NCBI GenBank assembly: GCA_965371855.1 | Contig: CBDUZZ010000016.1 | Coordinates: forward strand, 5,683 to 69,682 | Reading direction: 5' to 3' | From: JAADEM01 sp965371855 | GTDB lineage: Bacteria; Bacteroidota; Bacteroidia; Bacteroidales; Marinilabiliaceae | DNA length: 64,000 bases | In this document: positions 45,494 through 53,939 of the stretch, in pieces | How positions within the stretch are numbered: the first letter of the stretch is position 1 | Layout: the number at the start of each line of letters is the position of its first letter | Made by a program: the position numbers and the translations under genes | The notes under the pieces: model-generated | What the model was told of the DNA's origin: nothing | What the model saw: the letters and a program-made list of their open reading frames with translations, nothing else | Databases searched by the model: none

Positions 45494-45657
45494 TTTAATT
45501 AAATTTAAGGTTTATGTTAGTATCATTAGCTTCGAACTTTTAATACTGATTAGTTACTTTTTTTAATGTTTATCTGCTATGCGACAGATCAGTTGTTTGT
45601 CTGTTTTACCGGCTCTTTTAATATTTTATCAAAACAGATAGCGAAAAACAAGCAAGC

Positions 45658-46803
45658 TCAATTTTGTTTTGCGATAGCAGCTTGTTTTAAACTTGAAAAA
45701 TAAATAGCTAAAGGCCTATATGCCAAATGTGACCATTTAGAAAATGGAACCTCAATCATTAGCATAGGAACCAATACCATTAAATGAATAACATACGTAT
45801 AATATGTAGCATAAGGTAGTCCTCCAATCCTGAAAAAATGGACTAAAATTCCTGTAAAAACCGTAAGTGATAATAAGATTAGAAATGTCCAGTCTGTATA
45901 ATGAGAAAATTTGTTATTTTCTTTGTGTTTTTTAAACCTACCTATAAAAAAGAACATCAATCCTCCAGATAGCCCAATAGTTGCATAATAACCAAATAAT
46001 CTTTGTGGATGCCACCATGGATGAATCAAATCAGTTTGAAACCAGTCAAGAAACAGAACAATCATTCCAAAAAGTAAAATATAACTGGACATCAAAAACC
46101 AGTGAGCTACCCAAAAAGGGCTAATTTTAAAAACTTTCTTTCCAATTTTTGTTGTATCATTACTTTCTTTAAACTTCCACTGTGTACCAAAATGAAAAAT
46201 CAACTCCCATAAATGTGTAAAATACAGCTTGAATGGAACTTTAACATTATTCATTATTTTCATGTACATAACAAAAGCATTTGATAAAAGGAAAAACGCC
46301 AACACTCCTGCCATAATCGAGTCTGCAAAGTGAACCCATTCAGCAGGAGCAAAAGTGTTAAGTTTTACACCACCTTGTGTCGTTAGTTCTGTTTCCATAG
46401 GGCCTGCAAATAAGATGAACAGAACCAGAACAAAAACGGAAATCAAACTGAGAGCTGCCAATTCAATTGTTTTAGATGTATAAAATTTGCGTGATAATCC
46501 TGTCCAGTCATAAGAAGCTGTTAAATATCTTCTTAATATCATCATTAATTCACCGGGGTTTGCATCTCGAGGGCATGAACTGCTACATTCACCACAATAG
46601 TAGCATAACCAGGGATCGACCGATGCCTGAATATCTTTTTCCAGCCCTAAAACACTAGCACGTACCATTTTTCTTGGAAATGACTCATTCTCTGTCGATA
46701 AAGAACAAACAGCTGTACAAGTACCGCAATTATAACATGCGTTAAAATTTACAGATCCATATTTTTTTAGTTCTATTGCGAAATCGGGATTTATATTTGC
46801 CAT
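45658..46803 (-). CDS. QmoC-like membrane subunit (HdrC iron-sulfur domain fused to HdrE cytochrome b)
   Basis: A 381-residue protein, start taken at the ATG at 46803 (MANINPDFAIELKKYG) because a longer reading overlaps the upstream HTH gene. Residues 20-80 carry two 4Fe-4S motifs, CYNCGTCTAVC and CYYCGECSSSCPRD, as in HdrC. Residues 100-370 hold about six transmembrane helices with several histidines suitable for heme b (HFADSIMAGVLAFF, HFGTQW, HWFLMSS, IHLMVLVPML), as in HdrE/NarI-type cytochromes. This fusion defines QmoC, which exchanges electrons with menaquinone. It lies with HdrA-type and MvhD-type genes of the same complex. Confidence 0.88.
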   Translation of the reverse strand: MANINPDFAIELKKYGSVNFNACYNCGTCTAVCSLSTENESFPRKMVRASVLGLEKDIQASVDPWLCYYCGECSSSCPRDANPGELMMILRRYLTASYDWTGLSRKFYTSKTIELAALSLISVFVLVLFILFAGPMETELTTQGGVKLNTFAPAEWVHFADSIMAGVLAFFLLSNAFVMYMKIMNNVKVPFKLYFTHLWELIFHFGTQWKFKESNDTTKIGKKVFKISPFWVAHWFLMSSYILLFGMIVLFLDWFQTDLIHPWWHPQRLFGYYATIGLSGGLMFFFIGRFKKHKENNKFSHYTDWTFLILLSLTVFTGILVHFFRIGGLPYATYYTYVIHLMVLVPMLMIEVPFSKWSHLAYRPLAIYFSSLKQAAIAKQN

Positions 46804-46807
46804 TGCA

Positions 46808-47086
46808 CTATACTTTTTGTTTAAGTTTATAAGAAAAATATTCATCCATATCGTCAATCTCTCCGGTTTCTACATCGCCATACTTTCTTAATGTCATTAA
46901 ATGAAATGTAATAACATCAATTGACAGTTCAATCTCTTTAGCTAATTGAGGAATTGTTTTTGGTTCTGATTTCAAAGCCGTCAGTATTAGCTTCTTAATC
47001 CTGTTAAACTCTTTTCTTTTGTCCTTAACTTCTTCCGAAACCGTTCTGATTTTTTTTATATGCTCGATTGTTTTACTAGTTTTCAT
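46808..47086 (-). CDS. Small winged-helix protein inside the sulfur cluster
   Basis: A 92-residue basic protein with a winged-helix DNA-binding fold: LKSEPKTIPQLAKEIELSIDVITFHLMTLRKYGDV reads as helix-turn-helix plus recognition helix and start of a wing, in the ArsR/MarR style. No metal or thiol cysteine is present, so a classic sulfide-sensing ArsR is unlikely. The stop codon lies 4 bases before the QmoC-like start, so the two are co-translated. Similar small HTH proteins are found next to Hdr-type genes; here it could be a local regulator or a structural partner. Confidence 0.75.
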   Translation of the reverse strand: MKTSKTIEHIKKIRTVSEEVKDKRKEFNRIKKLILTALKSEPKTIPQLAKEIELSIDVITFHLMTLRKYGDVETGEIDDMDEYFSYKLKQKV

Positions 47087-47203
47087 CTGTATATTATTTT
47101 AGCCACGAATGCACGAATGTTATTTTTTGTTATTGATACAAACATGCTCCAGTGTGTTATTTACTTATCCCTTGTACCTTATCCCTTTCTCCTTGCACCT
47201 TAT

Positions 47204-49135
47204 TTAAATAAGTGCTTCAATCATGCTTTCAATTTCAATATCGGTATAACCTATTAACTGAATTGCATTTTCAGGACAAACAGAAATACACATCCCACAA
47301 CCTTTGCAACTTGATTTATTAACTTCAGAAACAGTTTTTCCGTCGAGCTCAATTGTATTAATTGCACCAAAGGGGCAAGCCTTAATACAATTGCCTGATG
47401 AAGTACAAAGTGATGTGTCAATTACTGCAAGAGTTGGTTCAAGTTCAATTTCACCTTTGCTAATCAATGAATTTGCTTTAACTGCTGCTGATAGTGCAGA
47501 TTTAACAGACTCAGTAATGTTTTTTGGAGATTGGCAAGCACCTGCGATATATACACCATCAATAACCGTTTCAACAGGTCGTAATTTTGGATGTATTTCA
47601 TTATAAAACTTATCTCTTCCTATCGGAACTTTTAGTAAATTTGAAATACTTCTTTCAGCTCTTGGAACCATTCCAGTAACAAGGACTACTAAATCAAGAT
47701 CTACTTCAATTTCCTTTCCATCTGTTAAAAAATCTTCAATTGTAATTTTAGACCCTTTACCATTTATTGAAACCGTAGGTGTAGAATCATTAAAAAATTG
47801 AAGGAAAATATCTCCGTTCTCTAATGATTCATGATAAAGAAGCTCTTGCTTTCCGTAAGTCCTTACACCTCTGTTAAAATGAAAATTTTGAATATTTTTA
47901 TACTTTTCTCTAACGATTATACTGGTATGGATTGCCGATGTACAACAATATCTTGAACAATATTTGTTTTCACCGTCAACTTGCCGGCTACCTACACAAT
48001 AAATATATCCTATTTTATTTATTTTCTTTCCGTTATAAACAAGCTCCTTATCGTTCAATTCAATTAATCTCTTCATTTGCTGAAGAGTAACAACCGAATC
48101 AATAGTTTTGTAACCAAACTCACCTTCTTTGGGTTCATATGGGTCAAAACCGGTAGTTAAAAGAATTGCTCCTGAATTTATATTTAAAGTTTCAACTTTC
48201 TGCTCAAAATCTATCTCAGGGCATAATTTGACACACTCACCACATCTGGTACAATTTTTATCGTCAATTGCCGGTATTTCAGGAAACTCACTTGGATAAT
48301 TTTTATATATAGCCTTCCTCTTATTTAAGCCGAAATTAAAATCATCTTCAACTTCAACAGGACAAATATCGAGCACCTTATCAAAATTATCCATGTCAAG
48401 TTCACATTGTGGTTTTATATATCTCGGCGTAATTTTCACCTCAATATTAAAATCACCAACACTACCGGATTTAGAAACGACTTCGGCACCGGTAAATAGA
48501 GTTATGTTGGTATTGGATTTTATTTGTTTATACAGAGTTGAAATAACATCCCGCCCGGTTTCACCAGCTGTAAAGAGCTCGTTCCATTGCGATGTGCGGC
48601 CACCAACAAAATGTTCCCGCTCAATCAAATATACCTGCGAGCCCATGTTGGCTAACTCAATTGCCGATCGCATTCCTGCAATACCTGCTCCCACAACAAT
48701 AACCGTGTTTTCAGAAGAAATTTTTAATTTTTCTAAAGCAACAGAATGTTTTACTTTTGCAATACCAGCCAAAACGAGTTTAATTGCTTTCTCAGTAGCA
48801 TCTTTTGGCTTATCAGAATGTGCCCATGAACATTGCTCACGAATATTTACCTGAACATAGTTATATGGATTTAACCCTGCTCGAATAGCTACATTTCTAA
48901 ATGTATCAAGATGCAATTTGGGTGAACAGGAAGCAACAACAAGCCCATCTAATTTTTGTTCTTTAATATCTGATGCAATTTCTACCTGAGTAGAATCCGC
49001 ACAGGCAAACATCGTTGTCTTTGCCAATAATACAACATCTTCTGTTGATACAGCCTCTTTTACTTTTTCAACATCTACATAATCAGCAATGTTTGAACCA
49101 CATAGGCAAACATAAACTCCTATTCTATTTTTCAT
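47204..49135 (-). CDS. HdrA/QmoB-like flavo-iron-sulfur protein
   Basis: A 643-residue HdrA-type subunit. N-terminal domain with C10, C12 and C70 (VYVCLCGSNI, VASCSPKLH), FAD motif GAGIAGMRSA at 149-158, an inserted cluster region with CTRCGECVKLCP at 295-306 plus C244 and C258, the CSRYCC motif at 393-398, and a C-terminal ferredoxin domain. In that domain the second cluster motif is complete (C610, C613, C616, C620), while the first reads CTSSGNCIKAC with Ser580 where Cys is usual. QmoB normally ends in an MvhD domain; here that part is a separate gene. A consensus Shine-Dalgarno (AGGAGG) lies inside the end of the upstream gene. Confidence 0.9.
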   Translation of the reverse strand: MKNRIGVYVCLCGSNIADYVDVEKVKEAVSTEDVVLLAKTTMFACADSTQVEIASDIKEQKLDGLVVASCSPKLHLDTFRNVAIRAGLNPYNYVQVNIREQCSWAHSDKPKDATEKAIKLVLAGIAKVKHSVALEKLKISSENTVIVVGAGIAGMRSAIELANMGSQVYLIEREHFVGGRTSQWNELFTAGETGRDVISTLYKQIKSNTNITLFTGAEVVSKSGSVGDFNIEVKITPRYIKPQCELDMDNFDKVLDICPVEVEDDFNFGLNKRKAIYKNYPSEFPEIPAIDDKNCTRCGECVKLCPEIDFEQKVETLNINSGAILLTTGFDPYEPKEGEFGYKTIDSVVTLQQMKRLIELNDKELVYNGKKINKIGYIYCVGSRQVDGENKYCSRYCCTSAIHTSIIVREKYKNIQNFHFNRGVRTYGKQELLYHESLENGDIFLQFFNDSTPTVSINGKGSKITIEDFLTDGKEIEVDLDLVVLVTGMVPRAERSISNLLKVPIGRDKFYNEIHPKLRPVETVIDGVYIAGACQSPKNITESVKSALSAAVKANSLISKGEIELEPTLAVIDTSLCTSSGNCIKACPFGAINTIELDGKTVSEVNKSSCKGCGMCISVCPENAIQLIGYTDIEIESMIEALI

Positions 49136-50426
49136 TGTTAGCCCTCCTTAAATAACTTGCTGTTTCTGCTGAAGCTGCCCCTGCTGACAGTATTGAATCC
49201 GGGATATCCATAGGTCCGGAAGCTGTTCCGGCAACAAAAACACCACCAATACTAGTTCTTGCAGGACTGGACAAATCATTCACCTGTTTAACATAGTTAA
49301 AGTTATCAGGTTCCAGCTTAATATTTTTAAACATTGTTTGATAATCTTTATTGGCTAATATTCCGTTTGCAAGAACAACAAGATCGTGTTTTGCCTCTTT
49401 TACCTTACCGGATTCAATATCTTCATATCTAACAATTAAATCGCCATTTTCCGCCTCATCGATTTTACCAACTTTACCTTTAATAAATTCAACTCCCATT
49501 CCTTGTGTTTGGGTATAGAATTCACAGAAACCTTTTCCAAATGCTCTTATGTGGATATAATAAATAGTAACATCTGCCATTGGAAGTGAACCCATTAATA
49601 ACTGGGCTTGTTTTGTTGAATACATACAGCATACTTGCGAGCAGATAGGATTCCCTACAGTAACGTCTCGTGAACCGGTGCATAAAACATAAGCAATATT
49701 GTCTGGCATTTTACCATCCTTTGGTCTTAATACAGAATTAAAAGGCCTGGTTGGAACCAATTGACGTTCCATCTGCATTGCAGTAACAACATTTTTAAAC
49801 TTGCCAAAACCGAATCGGGTAATTATTGTTGGGTCAAAAAGTTCATAACCGGTAGCCATAACAACCGATTTAATATTTATCTGTGTACGTTTTGTTTCTT
49901 GGGTAAAATCTATATAATCTCCCGGACATACCTTTTCACATAAACCACATAGAATACAATTTTCGATATCAATTGCTGCAATTCTTGGATTAGCAATACT
50001 AAAAGGTATATAAATAGCTTTTCGACCTACTAAATCGTATTGAAATTGATCAACAACACTTACAGGGCAAGCATCTTCACATAACTGACAGCCTGTACAA
50101 TCTTCAGTTACATATCTGGGTTTTTCGGTTAAAACTGCTGTAAAGTTATTGTCCGATATTTTTTCAATTTCACCAACTTCACTATAGGTAAAAATACTAA
50201 TGTTTGGATGTCTTGCTGTTTCGGAAATCTTAGGTGTAGCAATGCAAGCCGCACAATCTAAGGTTGGAAAAACCTTACTTAAATGAATCATTTTCCCACC
50301 TATCGATAAATCTTTTTCTACCACTATAATTTTATATCCAATGTTAGCAAGATTTAAAGCGGTTTCTTCCCCGGCAATACCACCACCAACAACAAGAACA
50401 TCGTAATTATTTGTTTGGTCCGACAT
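49125..50426 (-). CDS. HdrA/QmoA-like flavo-iron-sulfur protein
   Basis: A 433-residue HdrA-type subunit of QmoA size. FAD motif GGGIAGEETA at 14-23, CAAC at 58-61, two complete 4Fe-4S motifs CTGCQLCEDACP (C110-C120) and CILCGLCEKVCP (C157-C167), then VLCTGSRD and CSQVCC (C262-C267), and a terminal FAD-contacting VFVAGTASGPMDIPDS. In sulfate reducers QmoA pairs with QmoB and QmoC to link menaquinol with APS reductase. No APS reductase gene lies here. The gene overlaps the QmoB-like gene by 11 bases and starts one base after the MvhD-like stop, a tight unit. Confidence 0.9.
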   Translation of the reverse strand: MSDQTNNYDVLVVGGGIAGEETALNLANIGYKIIVVEKDLSIGGKMIHLSKVFPTLDCAACIATPKISETARHPNISIFTYSEVGEIEKISDNNFTAVLTEKPRYVTEDCTGCQLCEDACPVSVVDQFQYDLVGRKAIYIPFSIANPRIAAIDIENCILCGLCEKVCPGDYIDFTQETKRTQINIKSVVMATGYELFDPTIITRFGFGKFKNVVTAMQMERQLVPTRPFNSVLRPKDGKMPDNIAYVLCTGSRDVTVGNPICSQVCCMYSTKQAQLLMGSLPMADVTIYYIHIRAFGKGFCEFYTQTQGMGVEFIKGKVGKIDEAENGDLIVRYEDIESGKVKEAKHDLVVLANGILANKDYQTMFKNIKLEPDNFNYVKQVNDLSSPARTSIGGVFVAGTASGPMDIPDSILSAGAASAETASYLRRANNEK

Positions 50427-50427
50427 T

Positions 50428-50838
50428 TTAATTAGATTTTATATTAGATAAATAAGTAGTAAAACTAATCATGTGCTTTACAAAAGGTTCGGCACAAACC
50501 GAACAAATTGCTGCCATTTTTAGTCTGGCTAACTCAATTCCTTTTTCTCCCATTTTTTTGTGAATCAAAGCCACAAGCTCAGAAGTTTTTTCTGTACAAG
50601 TTTCGCTATAAGAACAATCAGTTCCATCAGCTGCTATAAATACACCATCAAAACCTTTTTCAAAAGCATGCAAAACCCAACGTGGTTTTACTGCACTTGA
50701 ACACGGAACATTTATTGTGTAAACTTTAGGAGGATAGTGCATTTTCAGTAGCCCGGCAAGATCTATTGCCGGATCTGAAATTTTTTCGGTAGAAAACACT
50801 AAAATTTTGGCCTCCTTTGTTGTAGTCATATCCTCCAT
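50428..50838 (-). CDS. MvhD-like hydrogenase/heterodisulfide reductase iron-sulfur subunit
   Basis: A 136-residue FlpD/MvhD-family protein. Exactly five cysteines are present (C46, C75, C81, C112, C115), the number that binds the 2Fe-2S cluster in MvhD. Landmarks are VPCSSAVKPRWVLHAFEKGFDGVFIAADGTDC, where the GDCxY region usual in the family reads TDCSY. MvhD passes electrons between a partner oxidoreductase and HdrA. In QmoB it is a fused C-terminal domain; here it stands alone next to the HdrA-like genes. The start could also be the ATG at codon 4. Confidence 0.87.
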   Translation of the reverse strand: MEDMTTTKEAKILVFSTEKISDPAIDLAGLLKMHYPPKVYTINVPCSSAVKPRWVLHAFEKGFDGVFIAADGTDCSYSETCTEKTSELVALIHKKMGEKGIELARLKMAAICSVCAEPFVKHMISFTTYLSNIKSN

Positions 50839-50876
50839 TTGTATTTTATTTTATAAGATTTTATTTTTTCAGTTCA

Positions 50877-50905
50877 CAGTCCTCAGACTAATTACTGAGG
50901 ACTAC
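50877..50905. repeat. Intra-operon hairpin
   Basis: AGTCCTCAG and CTGAGGACT face each other over an 8-base loop between the TusA-like and MvhD-like genes. It may temper transcription or protect RNA ends, or be a repeat remnant. Confidence 0.45.
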
Positions 50906-50929
50906 AGACTGAAATCTGTTGACGGGATA

Positions 50930-51181
50930 CTATCCTTTTTTCATATAAATTTTAAAATAACCTGCCTCTTCAACAGTACCCATATACTCGTGACCTTTTT
51001 TATTGGCCCATTTTGGTATGTCTTTCTTTGTACCTTCATCAGCCGAAAGGATTTCCATAATATCGCCGGAATTAATCTCGCTAATAGCTTTTTTAGCTGC
51101 TAATAATGGTCCCGGACAAGCTGTTCCTCTTGCATCTACACTCTTCTGTACAGTTAATGCTTTTAATTCTTCTGTTGTCAT
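50930..51181 (-). CDS. TusA-family sulfur carrier protein (second copy)
   Basis: An 83-residue TusA-like protein with the sulfur-accepting cysteine Cys22 in ARGTACPGPLLAAKKAI and the conserved GDIMEILSADEGTKKDIPKWANKKGHE stretch. TusA proteins carry sulfane sulfur as a persulfide on this cysteine between sulfurtransferases. The Ala-Cys-Pro-Gly-Pro form differs from the Cys-Pro-Met-Pro form of the copy at 53940, so the two may have different partners. It sits between DsrE-like and MvhD-like genes, the classic company of sulfur relay. Confidence 0.92.
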   Translation of the reverse strand: MTTEELKALTVQKSVDARGTACPGPLLAAKKAISEINSGDIMEILSADEGTKKDIPKWANKKGHEYMGTVEEAGYFKIYMKKG

Positions 51182-51214
51182 GATTATCGTTTTTAAGATT
51201 GTTATTAAATAATT

Positions 51215-51643
51215 TTATATAAAAAGGTGGACATCCGCCTCTTGTGCTGCTTCAATATATTCGCCAATACCGCAAATGTCATCAACCAAGTCAACAAAAT
51301 CTTCCATTGTTTCACCACCCCATACCTTGCCTGCCAAACTGCAAACATGTATTTTGACGTTAGTCAGTTCTTTCGCCATTTCAAAAAACTCAATCCAGGT
51401 AGGTACGTTTAGCTTCTTTAATGACGCAATAAATTCTTCTTTTATTTCAGAATTCTCCGTCATTGGCAATTTTTCGTAATCGTCTGCAATCTCTTTTTTG
51501 AATGCTCGTGCTGCTTGCAGTAAAACAAAAACATCAACGTCCATGTCATCAGCTGCCGCTCCACTTATAATTACTCCGGCACCGGTTAGTCTGTCAAGGC
51601 TTCCGGAGTGAAGAGCCATACACATTTTTTTATTTTCTTCCAT
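51215..51643 (-). CDS. DsrE-family sulfur relay protein
   Basis: A 142-residue DsrE/DsrF-like protein (DsrE2-type layout). The N-terminal strand (MCMALHSGSLDRL) and ADDMDVDVFVLLQAARAF are typical, and the candidate sulfur-binding cysteine is C101 in VKIHVCSLAGKVWG, with C8 and C124 as further thiols. DsrE proteins take sulfur from TusA and hand it on. The order rhodanese-DsrE-TusA found here is common in sulfur oxidisers and in several anaerobes. It lies 32 bases after the rhodanese lipoprotein gene and 34 before tusA. Confidence 0.88.
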   Translation of the reverse strand: MEENKKMCMALHSGSLDRLTGAGVIISGAAADDMDVDVFVLLQAARAFKKEIADDYEKLPMTENSEIKEEFIASLKKLNVPTWIEFFEMAKELTNVKIHVCSLAGKVWGGETMEDFVDLVDDICGIGEYIEAAQEADVHLFI

Positions 51644-51674
51644 TGTTTATTCTTTTAATTACCATTTGCAATAA

Positions 51675-52166
51675 CTATCCGCAGCCTCCACTCTCTTCTT
51701 CCGGCTCTGTTGTTTCTTTATCAGCGGAACCACTTCCTTCTTCAATTAATTCAGGAAAGCTTTCATGCCATTTATCCCAGCCTCCATCAATCATAAATAC
51801 ATGTTTGTATTTCAGTTTTTTTAATACCGCGGCACTAAGTAAAGCTCTTTGATTAGTTTGCGAATAGATGTACAATTTTGCTCTTCTGTCAGAAATCACT
51901 TTTGAAAACTCTAACAATCCTCGGGGTATATTCACAGCTCCGGGAATATGTCCTTTGATGAACTCTTTCTCTTCGCGGCAATCAATTATTGTTATATGAA
52001 CCTCACTTTCAAGTTTTGCTTTGAAATCTTCAGTATTAATGGATGTAACTGCTTTATTTGCATCAGTAATCATAGCATCAACACTCTTATAAGGTTCAAT
52101 TTTATTATTACAGGCTAAAGTGCTAAACATGACCAATAACAATATGTATAAAATTTTATCTTTCAT
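51675..52166 (-). CDS. Rhodanese-fold lipoprotein with Ser in place of the active Cys and a GGCG tail
   Basis: A 163-residue lipoprotein (Cys19 in STLAC). One rhodanese domain is clear: TIIDCREEKEFIKGHIPGAVNIPRG and FMIDGGWDKW. The active loop, which should read YCxxGxR, reads YSQTNQR with Ser102, so normal catalysis is lost. A cysteine occurs instead at position 63 next to the usual IDxRE motif. After an acidic Ser/Glu linker the protein ends SGGCG, a lone cysteine one residue from the C-terminus. The next gene upstream encodes a related protein with an active loop and the same tail. A carrier or docking role is possible. Confidence 0.85.
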   Translation of the reverse strand: MKDKILYILLLVMFSTLACNNKIEPYKSVDAMITDANKAVTSINTEDFKAKLESEVHITIIDCREEKEFIKGHIPGAVNIPRGLLEFSKVISDRRAKLYIYSQTNQRALLSAAVLKKLKYKHVFMIDGGWDKWHESFPELIEEGSGSADKETTEPEEESGGCG

Positions 52167-52193
52167 ATTTTGATTATTTTTATATTAAGTTTT

Positions 52194-52685
52194 TCAACCT
52201 CCACAACCTCCATCTTCTTCTACCTGTGTGTTTTTATCAGGGTTGGGATTAAAAGCCTCATATCCACCTTCAAGGTTCAACACATTTTTATAATTTAATT
52301 TCAATAACGCTTCTGTAGCCAAAACTCCGCGAAAACCTTTAGCACAATAAACTATTATAAGGGTAGTATCTGTAGGTGGGTATACATACTCTTCTTCCCA
52401 AAAGGCAACATCCCCAATTTTAAATTCCAAAATACCTCTTGGTACAGAATAAGAACCTTCAATATTTCCTTTTTTGAATTCTGAGTATTGACGAACATCT
52501 ATTAACAAAAACTCTTCTTCTTGTTTTTCAACTTTTAATTTGAGCTCATCTACAGATATTTGTTCTATTCTCTTTTCTGCTTCTTTGGCTAACTCTTTTC
52601 CGTCTTCATATATTCCTGTACAATTAAATACAGTGAATAGTATTGCGACTAAAAAGATTAATTGACCTGTTTTATTCTTAATCAT
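52194..52685 (-). CDS. Rhodanese lipoprotein with intact active site and GGCGG tail
   Basis: A 163-residue lipoprotein (Cys22 in VFNC) with a short coiled-coil linker (KELAKEAEKRIEQ) and one rhodanese domain: LLIDVRQYSEFKKGNIEGS and active loop VYCAKGFRG with Cys114, then LEGGYEAF. It ends EDGGCGG, a cysteine two residues from the C-terminus after a flexible acidic linker. The paired downstream lipoprotein shares domain, length and tail but lacks the active cysteine. It likely works on sulfane sulfur at the outer face of the inner membrane or in the outer membrane, next to the YeeE-type transporter encoded just upstream. Confidence 0.88.
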   Translation of the reverse strand: MIKNKTGQLIFLVAILFTVFNCTGIYEDGKELAKEAEKRIEQISVDELKLKVEKQEEEFLLIDVRQYSEFKKGNIEGSYSVPRGILEFKIGDVAFWEEEYVYPPTDTTLIIVYCAKGFRGVLATEALLKLNYKNVLNLEGGYEAFNPNPDKNTQVEEDGGCGG

Positions 52686-52714
52686 AATTCTTACTTATTT
52701 ATAATTACTGTGAA

Positions 52715-53929
52715 TTAATACGCACTGAATTTCCCTGTTTTTTCGTTCCACTTCACAAAAACATACCATGCAAGAATGATAACAAGTACAAGTACAAATG
52801 CTCCGGCATATCCTAAATAATCGGGCAAAAAGTTTTTAAACGCAGTACTATGAGGAAGCATTTTCACAAGCGGGGGAACAATAAATTCTTTTGAAAGAGG
52901 TGAGATAAGTAAGAAGCCTAATGCTGCAGCCCACAATTTAACCTGCCCTTCACCAACCCTCCAAAGAGTACCTACAGCACATCCTCCGGCTATGGTCATT
53001 CCTATACCAAAAATAAACCCTCCAATGATTGCTCGTAACCAAAAATGAGAAAATACCCATGTCATTTCCCGGGCTCGCAATGGAACATCGCCAGCACCAA
53101 TGCCAAAATATTTAATAGCAGTAAACCCTATCAGACCAACTACTAACCCAGCCATAACACCAACGGAACCATCAGCCTCACCGGTCATAAAGGGATCGCG
53201 AAAAGCTTTAACAATACAAAACCTTGAACGCTGACAAATAAGCCCCATTAAAAGACCGATAATGATGAACCAGGCCATTATTGCATTGTTATCAGAATAG
53301 AAATAAGCCAGAATAAACATTGAAGCAGTGACAATCCAGCCTGCCCAAATTTGCCAATTTCCACCTTTACTTGTTACTGCAAGAAAAACAAAACTTTTAC
53401 CTGACGAGAATCCAGGAAGTTCTTCCATTTCCCATATTAGATATTTTAAAGCAACAATAACACCAACAAAAAGCCCAACGGTAAAAACTATTGCTCCACC
53501 TGAAAGTGCAGGAACACCACTGAAAAATGATCCGATGGTACAACCAATGCCAATTGTAGCTCCAATACCCATTAAGCCTCCACCAATAAAACCCTTAATA
53601 AGTTCACCTTTTGGGGGGATACGAATAGCAAACTCTTTTGAAAACAGAGCACCTGCTAAAGCCCCAACAACAATAAGGAGACATAGCATACCGTATAAAT
53701 TTGTATTGACAGATGCAGCACCTTCAAAATTTGATATTCCCAGAGTTTTATAAAAATTTTCGCCCCAGTTATTAATACCACCACTTGCACCCCAAGGGCT
53801 TTTGATTGCAAAAAGAAGTATATTTAAAATCCCTAAGGTTATTCCCCCAACCCAAACCGGCCAATGTTTCGCAAAGAATAGTTGAAACAGTTGGGCTAAA
53901 ACTCCGGATTCTCTTTTTTCTTCTGACAT
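52715..53929 (-). CDS. YeeE/YedE (TsuA-like) sulfur-compound transporter
   Basis: A 404-residue membrane protein with about nine to ten helices in two related halves. Conserved cysteines sit where TsuA relays thiosulfate: C130 in GIGCTIGSFFSG, C238 in QRSRFCIVKAFRDPF and C317 in AGGCAVGTLWRVGEG. YeeE/YedE proteins import thiosulfate or other sulfur species and often pass sulfur to TusA. Here tusA directly precedes it and its stop overlaps the Shine-Dalgarno AGGAGG at 53936-53941 ahead of the yeeE-like ATG. The substrate here is not proven; the rhodanese lipoproteins encoded downstream would suit sulfane sulfur. Confidence 0.9.
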   Translation of the reverse strand: MSEEKRESGVLAQLFQLFFAKHWPVWVGGITLGILNILLFAIKSPWGASGGINNWGENFYKTLGISNFEGAASVNTNLYGMLCLLIVVGALAGALFSKEFAIRIPPKGELIKGFIGGGLMGIGATIGIGCTIGSFFSGVPALSGGAIVFTVGLFVGVIVALKYLIWEMEELPGFSSGKSFVFLAVTSKGGNWQIWAGWIVTASMFILAYFYSDNNAIMAWFIIIGLLMGLICQRSRFCIVKAFRDPFMTGEADGSVGVMAGLVVGLIGFTAIKYFGIGAGDVPLRAREMTWVFSHFWLRAIIGGFIFGIGMTIAGGCAVGTLWRVGEGQVKLWAAALGFLLISPLSKEFIVPPLVKMLPHSTAFKNFLPDYLGYAGAFVLVLVIILAWYVFVKWNEKTGKFSAY

Positions 53930-53939
53930 TTGTTACCTC

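Noticed and set aside
46804..46857. Longer start for the QmoC-like protein
   Set aside because: It would overlap the upstream winged-helix gene by about 50 bases, and the ATG at 46803 begins the conserved part.
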